DNA from: Candidatus Zixiibacteriota bacterium
GTDB taxonomy: Bacteria > Zixibacteria > MSB-5A5 > GN15 > FEB-12
Direction of reading: 5' to 3'
Length of the DNA stretch: 64,000 nt
Assembly (NCBI GenBank): GCA_040753875.1
Contig: JBFMDV010000001.1
Coordinates: 1-64,000 of the forward strand
How positions within the stretch are numbered: the first letter of the stretch is position 1; each line of letters begins with the position of its first letter. A program made the position numbers and the translations under genes. Shown here in pieces: positions 8,228-17,232 of this stretch. The notes under the pieces were generated by a model. It did not search any database. It was not told the origin of the DNA and saw only the letters and a program-made list of their open reading frames with translations.

Positions 8228-8929
8228 ATGAATCCAAAGTCTGCATTCTGGTTCTGGTCCTGCCGATTCCGACTGGTCTTACTGCTTATAGTTTTTGGAC
8301 TTTCGGGCTGTGGCGGCCGAGGTATTAGCGAAGGGCCGTCAATCGATGAAAGCACCGTGAGGGGAAAGGTCTTCGCCGATGCTTTTCTATATGACGCCAA
8401 ACTGGTACGGCACGGCAAACCTACATCGTTCCGACTGGAATTGTTCCGTACCGATTCGGTCATTGCGCTGGGGGGGAGAGGGTATCTCGGCAAAGGAGCC
8501 TTGCGAGGTCGAATGACCAGTGACTCGCTTGTGGTCTATTTCCCCGCCACCAACGAATATCTTCGCGAGACTATAAGCGAATTGCTGAACTCCTTTGGAT
8601 GTTCCCTCGCCCGGACATCCTTGGACGCGATCGAATTCTTCGCGCGCCCTCCGGACAGAACCACAACAGACTCGTCTCTCCAAGTGGTACTTGTTAGGGA
8701 TGACAAGAAGCGCCCAGTCTATGGACTATTTTCGGACGAGTGTGCCTGGCGAGTCGAGATTGAGTATGAGCGGAATAAAGAAGCGTGGCGTGTACGCGAG
8801 TTGGTGTTCGATGACGGTGCCGGTGTCACGTTGACGGCGCGCCTCCGCGAGAGCCGGAGCCACGTAGGTATTCCAGCCGCTCGCTTTGAGATCTCCTGGC
8901 CGCCCGATGCCTTGCGGCTCACCCCGTAA
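8228..8929 (+). CDS. lipoprotein of unknown function (DUF4292/LolB-like)
   Basis: 233 residues. A short positively charged N-terminus, a hydrophobic run and the lipobox LSGC (C28) mark a lipoprotein. The mature part is rich in beta-type alternation and recalls the DUF4292/LolA-LolB fold, proteins that bind or carry lipids or lipoproteins in the periplasm; this is a weak family guess. Its place immediately upstream of msbA and the LPS glycosyltransferases would suit an envelope role. No catalytic motif is visible. Confidence 0.72.
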   Translation: MNPKSAFWFWSCRFRLVLLLIVFGLSGCGGRGISEGPSIDESTVRGKVFADAFLYDAKLVRHGKPTSFRLELFRTDSVIALGGRGYLGKGALRGRMTSDSLVVYFPATNEYLRETISELLNSFGCSLARTSLDAIEFFARPPDRTTTDSSLQVVLVRDDKKRPVYGLFSDECAWRVEIEYERNKEAWRVRELVFDDGAGVTLTARLRESRSHVGIPAARFEISWPPDALRLTP

Positions 8930-9000
8930 CGATACGTCCTGCCAATTGACTTCGCATACTCAATTGGCGATTTTCCCTGCATGGATAACGGAGTTGACGC

Positions 9001-10899
9001 GTGAATATCTACAGACGCACGTTCGCCGCCATTAAGCTGTACTGGAAACAGCTGGTTTTGGCGTCATCGTCTGCTGCTCTGCATGCAATCTTCTCCGGAT
9101 TGTTGGTCTGGATGGCCGGTCCGCTCCTGATGAATCTCTTTCAGGTGCAAGGACTGCCCGGCGTGTCCGATATGCCGATGCCTGACTCTGCCATCCAGCA
9201 GCTACCTCAGCCCGCTGCCGATTCGGCCGGTTTCTGGGGTTCGGTGGCACGGGCCGCAGTCAACCTGAAAGAGGGGATGAAAGGGATAATCGATAATCTG
9301 GTCGCGGCCGACAGCAGGAGCGAAATGCTGGTCAACTTCTGTATTATTATCCTGGTGGTGGTGCTGGCCAAAAATCTGTTTCTCTACCTCCAGTCGTTTT
9401 TCACGATTTACGTGCAGCAGTCGATGATGCGCAGTTTCCGGGATCGCCTGTTCGACAAATACCAGCGGCTTTCGCTCGACTATTTTCACCAGCGCCGCAC
9501 GGGACAGGTGATGTCGCGTATCACGAGCGATGTGGTGGTCCTGAACGAATCCATAGATCTCGGTTTTAACCGTCTGGTGACCGATTCGGTGTTCGTCTTG
9601 GTGCTGTTCGCTTTTCTGGTCATCCTGAGTTGGAAACTGACGCTCTTGGCGATGGTCATCCTGCCGGTCGTGTTTGGATTCATCTGGTTCGTCGGCAAGA
9701 AGATGCGGCGGTACTCGGCGCGCTCACAGGAGCGGATGGCAGATGTTAATTCGGTGCTGGAGGAATCGGTCAGCAACATACGGATCGTCAAGGCCTTCTC
9801 CATGGAGCAGTTCGAGGCCACGAAGTTTTTCGCCGCTACCTATCGATATTTTCGCGCGCTCCTCCGCATGGCGCGCATCGGGGCGCTTGCCTCACCCATT
9901 AACGATACGCTGGCGACGGTCGCAGGAGTGCTAATCCTGCTCTTCGCCGGTTCGCAGATCATTTCGGGCAAAGGGGAACTCGATGCCGGCGACTTCATGA
10001 CTTTTATCCTGGCCATGTTCTCGATGATCAAGCCGGTCAAGTCACTCAGCCAGATTCACGTCAAGTTGCAGGAGGGCATGGCGGCGGCTGATCGGATATT
10101 CGAGGTTCTGGATACGACGGAACAGATTGTCGACGGACCTCAGGCGCAGCAACTCAACTCCTTCCAGTCCTCGATCCGGTACGAGCACGTCGGTTTCAGC
10201 TACAATCCCCAGGAGCCTGTATTGACCGACATCTCATTCGAGGTGCGAAGGGGGGAGGTGGTGGCGGTAGTAGGACCGTCGGGAGCAGGCAAATCGACGC
10301 TGTTTGACCTGCTGCCGCGCTTCTACGACCCGCAGGCTGGGAGGATTGTTATCGACGGACACGACATCCGAGACCTTTCCCTGACATCACTTCGCGGGCT
10401 GATGGGGATAGTCACTCAGGAGACATTTCTTTTCAACGATTCGATCTTCAACAACATCGCGTACGGCATGAACGGCATTCCCAAAGAGAAGGTTGTAGAG
10501 GCGGCCACGGTAGCTAACGCACACGAGTTCATCTCTCAGTTCGAGAAGGGGTATGACACGGTCGTTGGTAACCGGGGTGAAATGCTTTCGGGTGGCCAAC
10601 GGCAGCGACTGGCTATTGCGCGGGCGCTTCTCAAAAATCCGCAAATATTGATCTTCGATGAGGCCACCTCGTCGCTGGATACCGAATCTGAGGTGCTGGT
10701 TCAGCAGGCGATCGATCATCTGATGAGCAACCGCACCACGCTCGTCATCGCTCATCGGCTGTCTACTATCAAGCACGCCGATCGCATCCTCGTCCTCGCC
10801 GAGGGACAGATCAGAGAATGCGGCTCACATGCTGAGCTCATGGCTCTCGGCGGTTTGTACGCGCGGCTTTATTCGCTGCAGTTTCGTGACCACGCATGA
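9001..10899 (+). CDS. msbA: ABC transporter, MsbA-like lipid/LPS exporter (fused TM and ATPase domains)
   Basis: 632 residues from a GTG start with GGAG seven bases before it. The N-terminal ~330 residues form six membrane segments. The ATPase has Walker A GPSGAGKST near residue 425, signature LSGGQRQRLAIARALL near 530, and Walker B ILIFDEATSSLD near 550. MsbA flips lipid A-core across the inner membrane using ATP. The four downstream genes are sugar transferases of LPS-core type, and the first overlaps this stop by four bases, supporting an LPS role over drug export. An extended loop of about 65 residues between TM1 and TM2 makes it longer than the usual ~580. Confidence 0.88.
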   Translation: MNIYRRTFAAIKLYWKQLVLASSSAALHAIFSGLLVWMAGPLLMNLFQVQGLPGVSDMPMPDSAIQQLPQPAADSAGFWGSVARAAVNLKEGMKGIIDNLVAADSRSEMLVNFCIIILVVVLAKNLFLYLQSFFTIYVQQSMMRSFRDRLFDKYQRLSLDYFHQRRTGQVMSRITSDVVVLNESIDLGFNRLVTDSVFVLVLFAFLVILSWKLTLLAMVILPVVFGFIWFVGKKMRRYSARSQERMADVNSVLEESVSNIRIVKAFSMEQFEATKFFAATYRYFRALLRMARIGALASPINDTLATVAGVLILLFAGSQIISGKGELDAGDFMTFILAMFSMIKPVKSLSQIHVKLQEGMAAADRIFEVLDTTEQIVDGPQAQQLNSFQSSIRYEHVGFSYNPQEPVLTDISFEVRRGEVVAVVGPSGAGKSTLFDLLPRFYDPQAGRIVIDGHDIRDLSLTSLRGLMGIVTQETFLFNDSIFNNIAYGMNGIPKEKVVEAATVANAHEFISQFEKGYDTVVGNRGEMLSGGQRQRLAIARALLKNPQILIFDEATSSLDTESEVLVQQAIDHLMSNRTTLVIAHRLSTIKHADRILVLAEGQIRECGSHAELMALGGLYARLYSLQFRDHA

Positions 10900-12002
10900 A
10901 CCTGCTGTTTCTGGATTCTATCGAGGCCAACACGTATGGCGGCATGGAAGAATGGATACGTCTGGTTGCGCACGGGCTGAGTCAACGAGGGCACCATATC
11001 ACGCTTGTGGGCAGGCCGCGTTCGGAGTTCCTACGCCGAGCGACTGCGGGTGCAGGTCAGATCGAAACCGTGGAACTGAAGGTCTCCGGCGACTTTCATC
11101 CGGTGACAGTTGTGCGTTTGGCGAGAATGGTCAGAGCGCGCGCGATTGATGCGGTTGTCTGCAATTTCAACAAGGACATTCGCCTGGCCGGCCTGGCCCG
11201 GTCGATTGGCGGCAGGCACAGAGTAATCTGGTCCGCCGGACTTGATATTACGAAGAACACGGTAGTACATCGGTGGTTGACGCCGCGGCTTATTGATCGC
11301 GTATTTGTTCCGTCGCAATCGTTGAAGAATCAGATCACGCGACACGGCTATATCATGCCTGAGACAGTCGACGTGATCCCAATCGGGATCGACGATCTAA
11401 ATGGATCGTTGCGAAACGGTGTGGCATATCGGAACCTTCGGTCTCGGTACAACCTGCGAACTGACGCCGTAGTGGGAGTAACCGTGGCTCGACTGGTCGA
11501 GCAGAAGGGGCATCGATTCCTCATCGATGCCCTTCCGGCCATCGTGGCCGCGCAGCCTCTTTTCAAACTACTTCTGCTCGGCTCCGGTCCGCTGGAGCAG
11601 GCGCTCAGAGAACGGGCAGAAGCGCTGCGGATGTTGGACCACCTCATTTTTGCCGGTATGTTGGATTCAGTCAGCGAGACACTCGCTGGTTGCGACCTGA
11701 TGATCCATCCGTCGATTGATGAGCCGTTCGGGATTGCATTGCTTGAAGGGATGCGCGCAGGTATTCCCATTGTTGCTTCCGACGTTGGAGGGATTCCCGA
11801 GGTGGTCGGCGAGTGCGGCCTGCTGGTTCCTCCACGCAATTCGAAGGAACTTGCAGCTGTGGTCATTTCTTTGTTGAATGCACCGGCCCGCCGGACAGAG
11901 CTCGCCAACCGTGGGCGTGAGCGTTTCATGAAACAATTCGGCGCCGGGCTCATGACGGACCGGGTGGAGGAAGCCCTCAAAGCGGTAGTAGGACAACTTT
12001 AG
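10896..12002 (+). CDS. glycosyltransferase family 4
   Basis: 368 residues with the GT-B fold signature: an N-terminal glycine-rich ANTYGGMEEWIRLVAHGLSQRGH and a C-terminal EPFGIALLEGMRAGIPIVAS holding the E-x7-E pair that binds the nucleotide-sugar. GT4 enzymes are retaining transferases. Coupled to msbA (ATGA overlap) and one base ahead of a family 9 transferase, it probably adds a sugar to the LPS core or a similar glycolipid at the cytoplasmic face. Donor and acceptor cannot be told from sequence. Confidence 0.88.
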   Translation: MNLLFLDSIEANTYGGMEEWIRLVAHGLSQRGHHITLVGRPRSEFLRRATAGAGQIETVELKVSGDFHPVTVVRLARMVRARAIDAVVCNFNKDIRLAGLARSIGGRHRVIWSAGLDITKNTVVHRWLTPRLIDRVFVPSQSLKNQITRHGYIMPETVDVIPIGIDDLNGSLRNGVAYRNLRSRYNLRTDAVVGVTVARLVEQKGHRFLIDALPAIVAAQPLFKLLLLGSGPLEQALRERAEALRMLDHLIFAGMLDSVSETLAGCDLMIHPSIDEPFGIALLEGMRAGIPIVASDVGGIPEVVGECGLLVPPRNSKELAAVVISLLNAPARRTELANRGRERFMKQFGAGLMTDRVEEALKAVVGQL

Positions 12003-12003
12003 C

Positions 12004-13119
12004 ATGGATATTGTCAAGGAAATCGAATTGCGTGTTCGGCGGGCGGCCTTCGCCATGCTCCGGCCACTGCTTAAGAAAGGGAGGAATATCGGGGCTGTCG
12101 ATCCGGCACGCATATCCAAGGTACTGTTCATTCGAAAGGACCGAATCGGCGATGCAGTTTGCTCCCTGCCGGTTCTTGAAGCCCTCAAGTCACATTTGTC
12201 GCATCTTTCCCTCGGCATGTTCTGCTCGCCGCGCAATCATGAGGTGTTTCGGGATGATCCCCGACTCGACGATGTGTTCCTGTACCGCAAGCGGTTTTGG
12301 CGAGACTTTTCAGAAATTTGGCGCATTCGACGAATGAAGTACGATGTCGTAATCGACCTTATCTGCGATGATTCCGTAACGTCGCTTTTTCTCTCCCAGC
12401 TATGCTCGGCACATGGCGTCAGGATAGGAGCGGGGAAAGCGCGATTTCGCCAATTCTACGACCTGGCATATGAGTTTGCTCCAGATGCCGATGAGCATAT
12501 CATCGACGTGCACCTCAAAATGCTGGCCGCGTTTGGCCTGGAGCCGCGGTCATTGAATCCGCATGTCCCTATCCATGAAAGCAAGTCGGCGCGCGAGAAG
12601 GTCGATCGGTTTTTCGCCGGGCTGCCACCTCTGTCCGAAAACGGATTTCGGATCGGTTACAATCTTTCGGTGGGGAAACCCGAGCGTGTATGGGCTCTCG
12701 AGAACTCCAGACAACTGGTGGCCAGAATTGTCGAGCGGCATCCGTCCAGCCAGTTGGTGTTCATCTGCACATCGGCCGACCGCCATCGTGCGGAATCGAT
12801 CATGAATGACGTGTCCGGGTCGCTGTTTCTTCTGCCGGACCGAATGAACATGATGGAAGTGTCGTCGCTGGTATCTCGGTTGGACCTTCTGATCACGCCG
12901 GACACGTCGCTCGTCCATGTCGCCCGTTCGTGGAACGTGCCGGTGGTCGGGACGTATCCTAAGTGGGACGCCCGCCGCCTCGGCCAGTGGCGCCCGTATG
13001 GACAGTTTTTTGGCGTGGTCATGTCGGAAAAAGACGACAATGTGTTCGCTATCACTGTCGATCAGGTATTTGATGCCTATGTGGAGACACTCAATATCCT
13101 GAAAACCGCTGCGGAATGA
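12004..13119 (+). CDS. glycosyltransferase family 9 (heptosyltransferase-like)
   Basis: 371 residues. N-terminal VLFIRKDRIGDAVCSLPVLEAL and C-terminal TPDTSLVHVARSWNVPVVG match the ADP-heptose:LPS heptosyltransferase family, with Asp-Thr-Ser-x-x-His in place of the more usual Ser-Thr-Gly-x-x-His donor loop. Family members add heptose to lipid A-Kdo or to inner core. It has about 40 extra N-terminal residues before the first Rossmann strand. A 145-base gap follows before the next gene, the largest in this cluster. Confidence 0.86.
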   Translation: MDIVKEIELRVRRAAFAMLRPLLKKGRNIGAVDPARISKVLFIRKDRIGDAVCSLPVLEALKSHLSHLSLGMFCSPRNHEVFRDDPRLDDVFLYRKRFWRDFSEIWRIRRMKYDVVIDLICDDSVTSLFLSQLCSAHGVRIGAGKARFRQFYDLAYEFAPDADEHIIDVHLKMLAAFGLEPRSLNPHVPIHESKSAREKVDRFFAGLPPLSENGFRIGYNLSVGKPERVWALENSRQLVARIVERHPSSQLVFICTSADRHRAESIMNDVSGSLFLLPDRMNMMEVSSLVSRLDLLITPDTSLVHVARSWNVPVVGTYPKWDARRLGQWRPYGQFFGVVMSEKDDNVFAITVDQVFDAYVETLNILKTAAE

Positions 13120-13264
13120 GAATCCAGGGGGATTGGTGTGACAGGATTGTTGGAATGCTTGGTACTGGCGTGATTGAAATGTATACTTTGATTATGAAAC
13201 ATGGAGATTTGCGAGGTTCGCACAACCCACAGCGCAATCCCGGCGCGGGAAAAGGCGAGGGCTC

Positions 13265-14041
13265 GTGAAGCGGTTGACAGTCATGATCATCACTCGCAAC
13301 GAGGCATACAACTTGCCCCGCTGCCTGGAGTCGGTCGGATGGGCCGATGAAGTTCTTGTAGTGGACAGCCATTCGACGGACCGTACCAGGGAGATCGCCC
13401 GCGATTTCAAAGCGCGAGTGATCGAGATCGACTGGACCGGTTTCGGCCCGGCCAAAGGGATCGGAGTTCGTCAGGCGACCGGCGACTGGATCCTCTCCGT
13501 CGACGCCGATGAAGTCGTCTCCGATGAACTGGCCGGGCAGATTCGGGCGATCCTCAATCAGGAAGAGACCTTCCACGGCTACTTCGTGCGTCGCCGTACT
13601 AATTTTCTCGGACGGTGGATCTACCACTGTGGGTGGTACCCGGATCCTGTGCTCAGGCTGTTCCTGAAAGAGTATGGTCAGTTCAATGATGCCGTCGTAC
13701 ATGAGAAAGTCCAACTGCGCGGGATCGCCGGTCATCTCAGTGGAGAACTCCTCCATTACAGTTTCCCGACCCTCGAGCACTACATGGTCAAGTCGGACCG
13801 ATATACCACATTAGGTGCTCAAGAAGCGTTTGCCGCGGGCCGGCGTACGCGCTGGTACGACCTGGTACTGAAGCCGCCCATCAGTTTTTTCAAGCACTAT
13901 GTGTCCAAGCGCGGATTTCTGGACGGCACGGAGGGGTTTATGGTCGCGGTCCTGTCGGCTACGGCGGTGTTTGTGAAGTACGCCAAACTTCGCCATCTCT
14001 GGTTGATGAAACTGCGATCCGGGGAGAGCAGCCGTGCATAG
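13265..14041 (+). CDS. glycosyltransferase family 2 (WaaE/KdtX-like)
   Basis: 258 residues with a GTG start. GT-A fold: MIITRNEAYNLPRCLESVGW at the N-terminus, DSHSTDRT, and the metal-binding DxD as SVDADEVVSDE near residue 80. WaaE/KdtX proteins transfer beta-1,4-glucose to heptose I of the LPS inner core. It lies between two family 9 transferases and overlaps the second by eight bases, strongly suggesting core assembly. The upstream gap 13120-13264 could hold a separate promoter, but no good -35/-10 pair was seen. Confidence 0.87.
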   Translation: MKRLTVMIITRNEAYNLPRCLESVGWADEVLVVDSHSTDRTREIARDFKARVIEIDWTGFGPAKGIGVRQATGDWILSVDADEVVSDELAGQIRAILNQEETFHGYFVRRRTNFLGRWIYHCGWYPDPVLRLFLKEYGQFNDAVVHEKVQLRGIAGHLSGELLHYSFPTLEHYMVKSDRYTTLGAQEAFAAGRRTRWYDLVLKPPISFFKHYVSKRGFLDGTEGFMVAVLSATAVFVKYAKLRHLWLMKLRSGESSRA

Positions 14042-15062
14042 ACGTGTGGAGTTTTTCCCCGGTGATCGCATTCTCGTCAGCCGGACGGACAAGCTGGGTG
14101 ACCTGATTCTGGCGCTGCCATTCGTGGAGTCGCTGAAGCTGCGCTATCCGGAGTGCCGGATCGAAGTTGTAGCTTCGCTCTATGCTTCGCCGGTGCTGGA
14201 GCAGAACCCGAAAATTGACGGTATCGTCCGCGTCCAAAATGACCAGCTTCGTGCCGACAACCTGTATCGCAAGGATCTTCTCCGACGTCTTCGATCTGCC
14301 AATTATCGGGCCGTAGTGGCGCTATTTCCTGAATCGCAAATCTGTCGCCTGTTTTACGCCGCCGGTATCCCGCATCGATTCGGCACAGCGGGCAGATTCC
14401 ATTCTATCTATTTCAATCACCGTTTGTTGCACAGTCGAAAAGCGAACAGGAAGCACGAGTCCGAATACAACCAGGATTTTCTGAAGTACTTTCGATCAGG
14501 CCAGACGGTTACCATGCCAAAAGTGCATTTGGTTGACAAGGAACTGACCCACGCCAGACGCATTTTGTCTGAAATCGGTGTCGATGGCCGATTTGCGGTG
14601 GTTCATCCGGGCTCTGGTGGCTCTGCCGAAGTATGGCCGGTGAAACGGTATCTCGAGTTGGCGAGACGTCTGGAGGGAACCGGGCTGCCGGTGCTGCTTA
14701 CCGGCTCCGATCCAGAACGGCAGTCGATAGATGAACTGTCGCGTACGGCCGACATAGCTGTCAGGAACCTCGCCGGCAAGACCGACTTACGCACCCTTGC
14801 GGCCTTGTTGTCACTGGCGTCGGTGGTGGTCAGTAATTCCACCGGTCCGCTGCATCTGGCCGTCGCAGTTGGAACGAGAGTTGTCGGGGTGTATCCGAGC
14901 AGAGTAGTCATGTCACCAGTCCGGTGGGGACCGCTCGGCGACGGCCACCGTGTTATTCAGCCTCGTACCAGCAATTGCACGTGTCCGTCGCACCATTGTC
15001 GCTGTATGGAGTCGATAACGATAGAGAAGGTTGCGATGGAAGTCCTGGCGGTGAGCGGATAG
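14034..15062 (+). CDS. glycosyltransferase family 9 (heptosyltransferase, WaaF-like)
   Basis: 342 residues from a GTG that overlaps the upstream gene by eight bases. N-terminal LVSRTDKLGDLILALPFVESL, the nucleotide-binding VHPGSGGSAEVWPVKRY, and the donor loop VSNSTGPLHLAVAVG are canonical for LPS heptosyltransferases. It carries a Cys/His-rich tail (CTCPSHHCRC) near the C-terminus, unusual for the core fold and possibly metal-binding. It ends four bases before the rel start, so LPS assembly and stringent response genes probably share a transcript. Confidence 0.9.
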   Translation: MHRRVEFFPGDRILVSRTDKLGDLILALPFVESLKLRYPECRIEVVASLYASPVLEQNPKIDGIVRVQNDQLRADNLYRKDLLRRLRSANYRAVVALFPESQICRLFYAAGIPHRFGTAGRFHSIYFNHRLLHSRKANRKHESEYNQDFLKYFRSGQTVTMPKVHLVDKELTHARRILSEIGVDGRFAVVHPGSGGSAEVWPVKRYLELARRLEGTGLPVLLTGSDPERQSIDELSRTADIAVRNLAGKTDLRTLAALLSLASVVVSNSTGPLHLAVAVGTRVVGVYPSRVVMSPVRWGPLGDGHRVIQPRTSNCTCPSHHCRCMESITIEKVAMEVLAVSG

Positions 15063-15066
15063 ATCC

Positions 15067-17220
15067 ATGAATCTGGCGGAATTCATCATTCGCGTTGAAT
15101 CCTACAACGCCAATATCGATATCCCGCTTATTCGCCGGGCGTACGAGTTCTCGGATCGTGCGCACGCCGGGCAGAAACGGCAGTCCGGCGAGCCGTTCGT
15201 AGAACATTGTCTCGAGGTCGCGTTTATACTGGCGGAGCTGCACATGGACTCCACCACCATCGCCGCCGGGCTGGTTCATGATGTTGTCGAGGATACATCG
15301 TTCACGCTGGAGGATGTGCGGCGGGAATTCAGTGACGAGGTGGCCGAACTGGTTGATGGCGTTACCAAGATAGGGGCTGTCGCGTTCAGTTCTTTCGAGG
15401 AACTGCAGGTCGAGTATTTCCGCAAGATGCTCTTGAGTATGGCCAAGGATATTCGCGTGATCCTCATCAAACTGGCCGACCGCCTGCACAACATGCGCAC
15501 GCTGGAACATCTGCCTGCAGAAAAACAGACACGGATAGCGCTGGAAACGCGTGACGTCTATTGTCCGCTCGCACATCGACTGGGCATCAACAAGACCAAG
15601 GTCGAGCTCGAAGACCTGTCGTTCAAGTATCTCGAACCGGAGGTGTATCAGGAGCTGGCCCAGCAGATCAAGGAGAGACGCGAGGAACGCGAGGCGTATA
15701 TTCATGAAGTTGTGACACCAATCAAGGAATCGCTGGCCAAGGACGGCATCCTTGGGACGGTGAGCGGACGCGCCAAGCATCTCGACTCGATCTATCGAAA
15801 GATCAGAATCCGCAAGGTGCCGTTCGACGAGATTTATGATCTGTTCGCCATACGCGTCATCGTGAACACCGAGCGGGAATGTTACCACACGCTCGGCATC
15901 ATTCACGCCATGTGGAAGCCGGTGGCGGGACGATTCCATGACTACATCGCCAATCCCAAGCCGAACGGCTATCGCTCTCTTCACACCACCGTCTTCGGCC
16001 CGCGCAACAAGATGGTCGAGATCCAGATTCGCACCCACCAGATGCACCACGTGGCGGAGAACGGAATCGCGGCCCACTGGCTGTACAAAGAGGGGCGCCA
16101 GCAGATGAGCCGTGACGACCGCCAGATGATCTGGCTTCGTGACGTGCTCGAATGGCAGAAAGACATGACCAATCCTTCGGAGTTCATCGAATACCTCAAG
16201 ATGGATCTCTACTCCGAGGACATCTTCGTGTTCACACCCAATGGACGGCTGGTACATCTGCCGCGCGGCGCCACGCCGCTCGATTTCGCTTTTCAGATTC
16301 ATACGCAGATCGGAATCCATTGTGCAGGCGCCAAGATAAACGGCCGGCTGCAGCCGCTCTCCACCGGCTTAGAATCGGGAGACGTGGTCGAGATCATCAC
16401 CAACCCCAGCCGCACGCCATCGCACGATTGGCTGAAACTGGTCAAGACTTCAAATGCCCGCACCCGGATCAAACGGTGGCTCAAACTGGCCGGTTTCGAG
16501 CAGTCGGTGGCGCTCGGGCGCGAGATCATGGAGCGGCGCCTGAGGGAAGTTCACGCCAAACTCCCGCCAGACGAACAGCTCCAGGAATTCGCCGAGCAAC
16601 TGGGGAAGAAGACAGTCGACGAGCTGTTGAGCGGAATCGGTAACGGTTCGGTTTCCGCTCGCGCCCTGCTCACCCTCATCCAACCGGAGGAAAAGAAGGA
16701 AGAGACCGGTTTTGTCGGGAAGGTCATCGAGCGGATCCGCGGGACCAAGGGGATCAAGGTTCAGGGGATGGACAACATGATGTTCCGCTTCGCAGGCTGC
16801 TGTCAACCGGTTCCCGGGGACGACATTGTCGGCTTCATTACCCGCGGGCGCGGTGTAACGATCCACCAGGCGGATTGCACTCTGGCCGTCGACATTGGCA
16901 ACAAATATCCCGAACGCAAGATCGCAGTGAGTTGGGACACCGGCCGCGACCAGTCATTCATTGTGCAGCTCCAGATCATCGTTGAAGATCGTCGCAATAT
17001 GTTGCGCGATGTTACCCAGGCGATTGCCGATGCCAACACCAACCTCAGGGCCGCGGAAATGTACGCGCACGACAGTACGGCGGAGGGCCGTTTTGTAGTC
17101 GAAGTGGCCAACCTGTCGCACCTGAACCGCATTATCGACAAGGTGAAAAAGGTCAAAGGCGTGATATCCGTGCGGCGTGCCCGCGGCGGGACACGAGACG
17201 CGCACGAATCGACCGGATAA
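15067..17220 (+). CDS. rel: bifunctional (p)ppGpp synthetase/hydrolase (Rel/SpoT homologue)
   Basis: 717 residues, normal for long RSH proteins. The HD hydrolase is intact: H33 (AHAGQKR), H47, HD at 71-72 and ED at 75-76. The synthetase region includes GRAKHLDSIYRKI, FDEIYDLFAIRVI and NPKPNGYRSLHT. A TGS domain (EDIFVFTPNGRLVHLPRGATP) begins near residue 385, then the Cys-rich zinc-finger-like CCQPVPGDDIVG, and a C-terminal ACT domain from about 640. It makes and degrades the alarmone (p)ppGpp in response to starvation. It is convergent with the M28 peptidase, 12 bases apart. Confidence 0.95.
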   Translation: MNLAEFIIRVESYNANIDIPLIRRAYEFSDRAHAGQKRQSGEPFVEHCLEVAFILAELHMDSTTIAAGLVHDVVEDTSFTLEDVRREFSDEVAELVDGVTKIGAVAFSSFEELQVEYFRKMLLSMAKDIRVILIKLADRLHNMRTLEHLPAEKQTRIALETRDVYCPLAHRLGINKTKVELEDLSFKYLEPEVYQELAQQIKERREEREAYIHEVVTPIKESLAKDGILGTVSGRAKHLDSIYRKIRIRKVPFDEIYDLFAIRVIVNTERECYHTLGIIHAMWKPVAGRFHDYIANPKPNGYRSLHTTVFGPRNKMVEIQIRTHQMHHVAENGIAAHWLYKEGRQQMSRDDRQMIWLRDVLEWQKDMTNPSEFIEYLKMDLYSEDIFVFTPNGRLVHLPRGATPLDFAFQIHTQIGIHCAGAKINGRLQPLSTGLESGDVVEIITNPSRTPSHDWLKLVKTSNARTRIKRWLKLAGFEQSVALGREIMERRLREVHAKLPPDEQLQEFAEQLGKKTVDELLSGIGNGSVSARALLTLIQPEEKKEETGFVGKVIERIRGTKGIKVQGMDNMMFRFAGCCQPVPGDDIVGFITRGRGVTIHQADCTLAVDIGNKYPERKIAVSWDTGRDQSFIVQLQIIVEDRRNMLRDVTQAIADANTNLRAAEMYAHDSTAEGRFVVEVANLSHLNRIIDKVKKVKGVISVRRARGGTRDAHESTG

Positions 17221-17232
17221 TCGGTACAATGG

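Noticed and set aside
14953-16320. Long minus-strand open frame of about 455 codons opposite rel
   Set aside because: It mirrors the codon structure of the strongly supported rel gene and has no recognisable domain or ribosome binding site; the same holds for most long frames opposite other genes.
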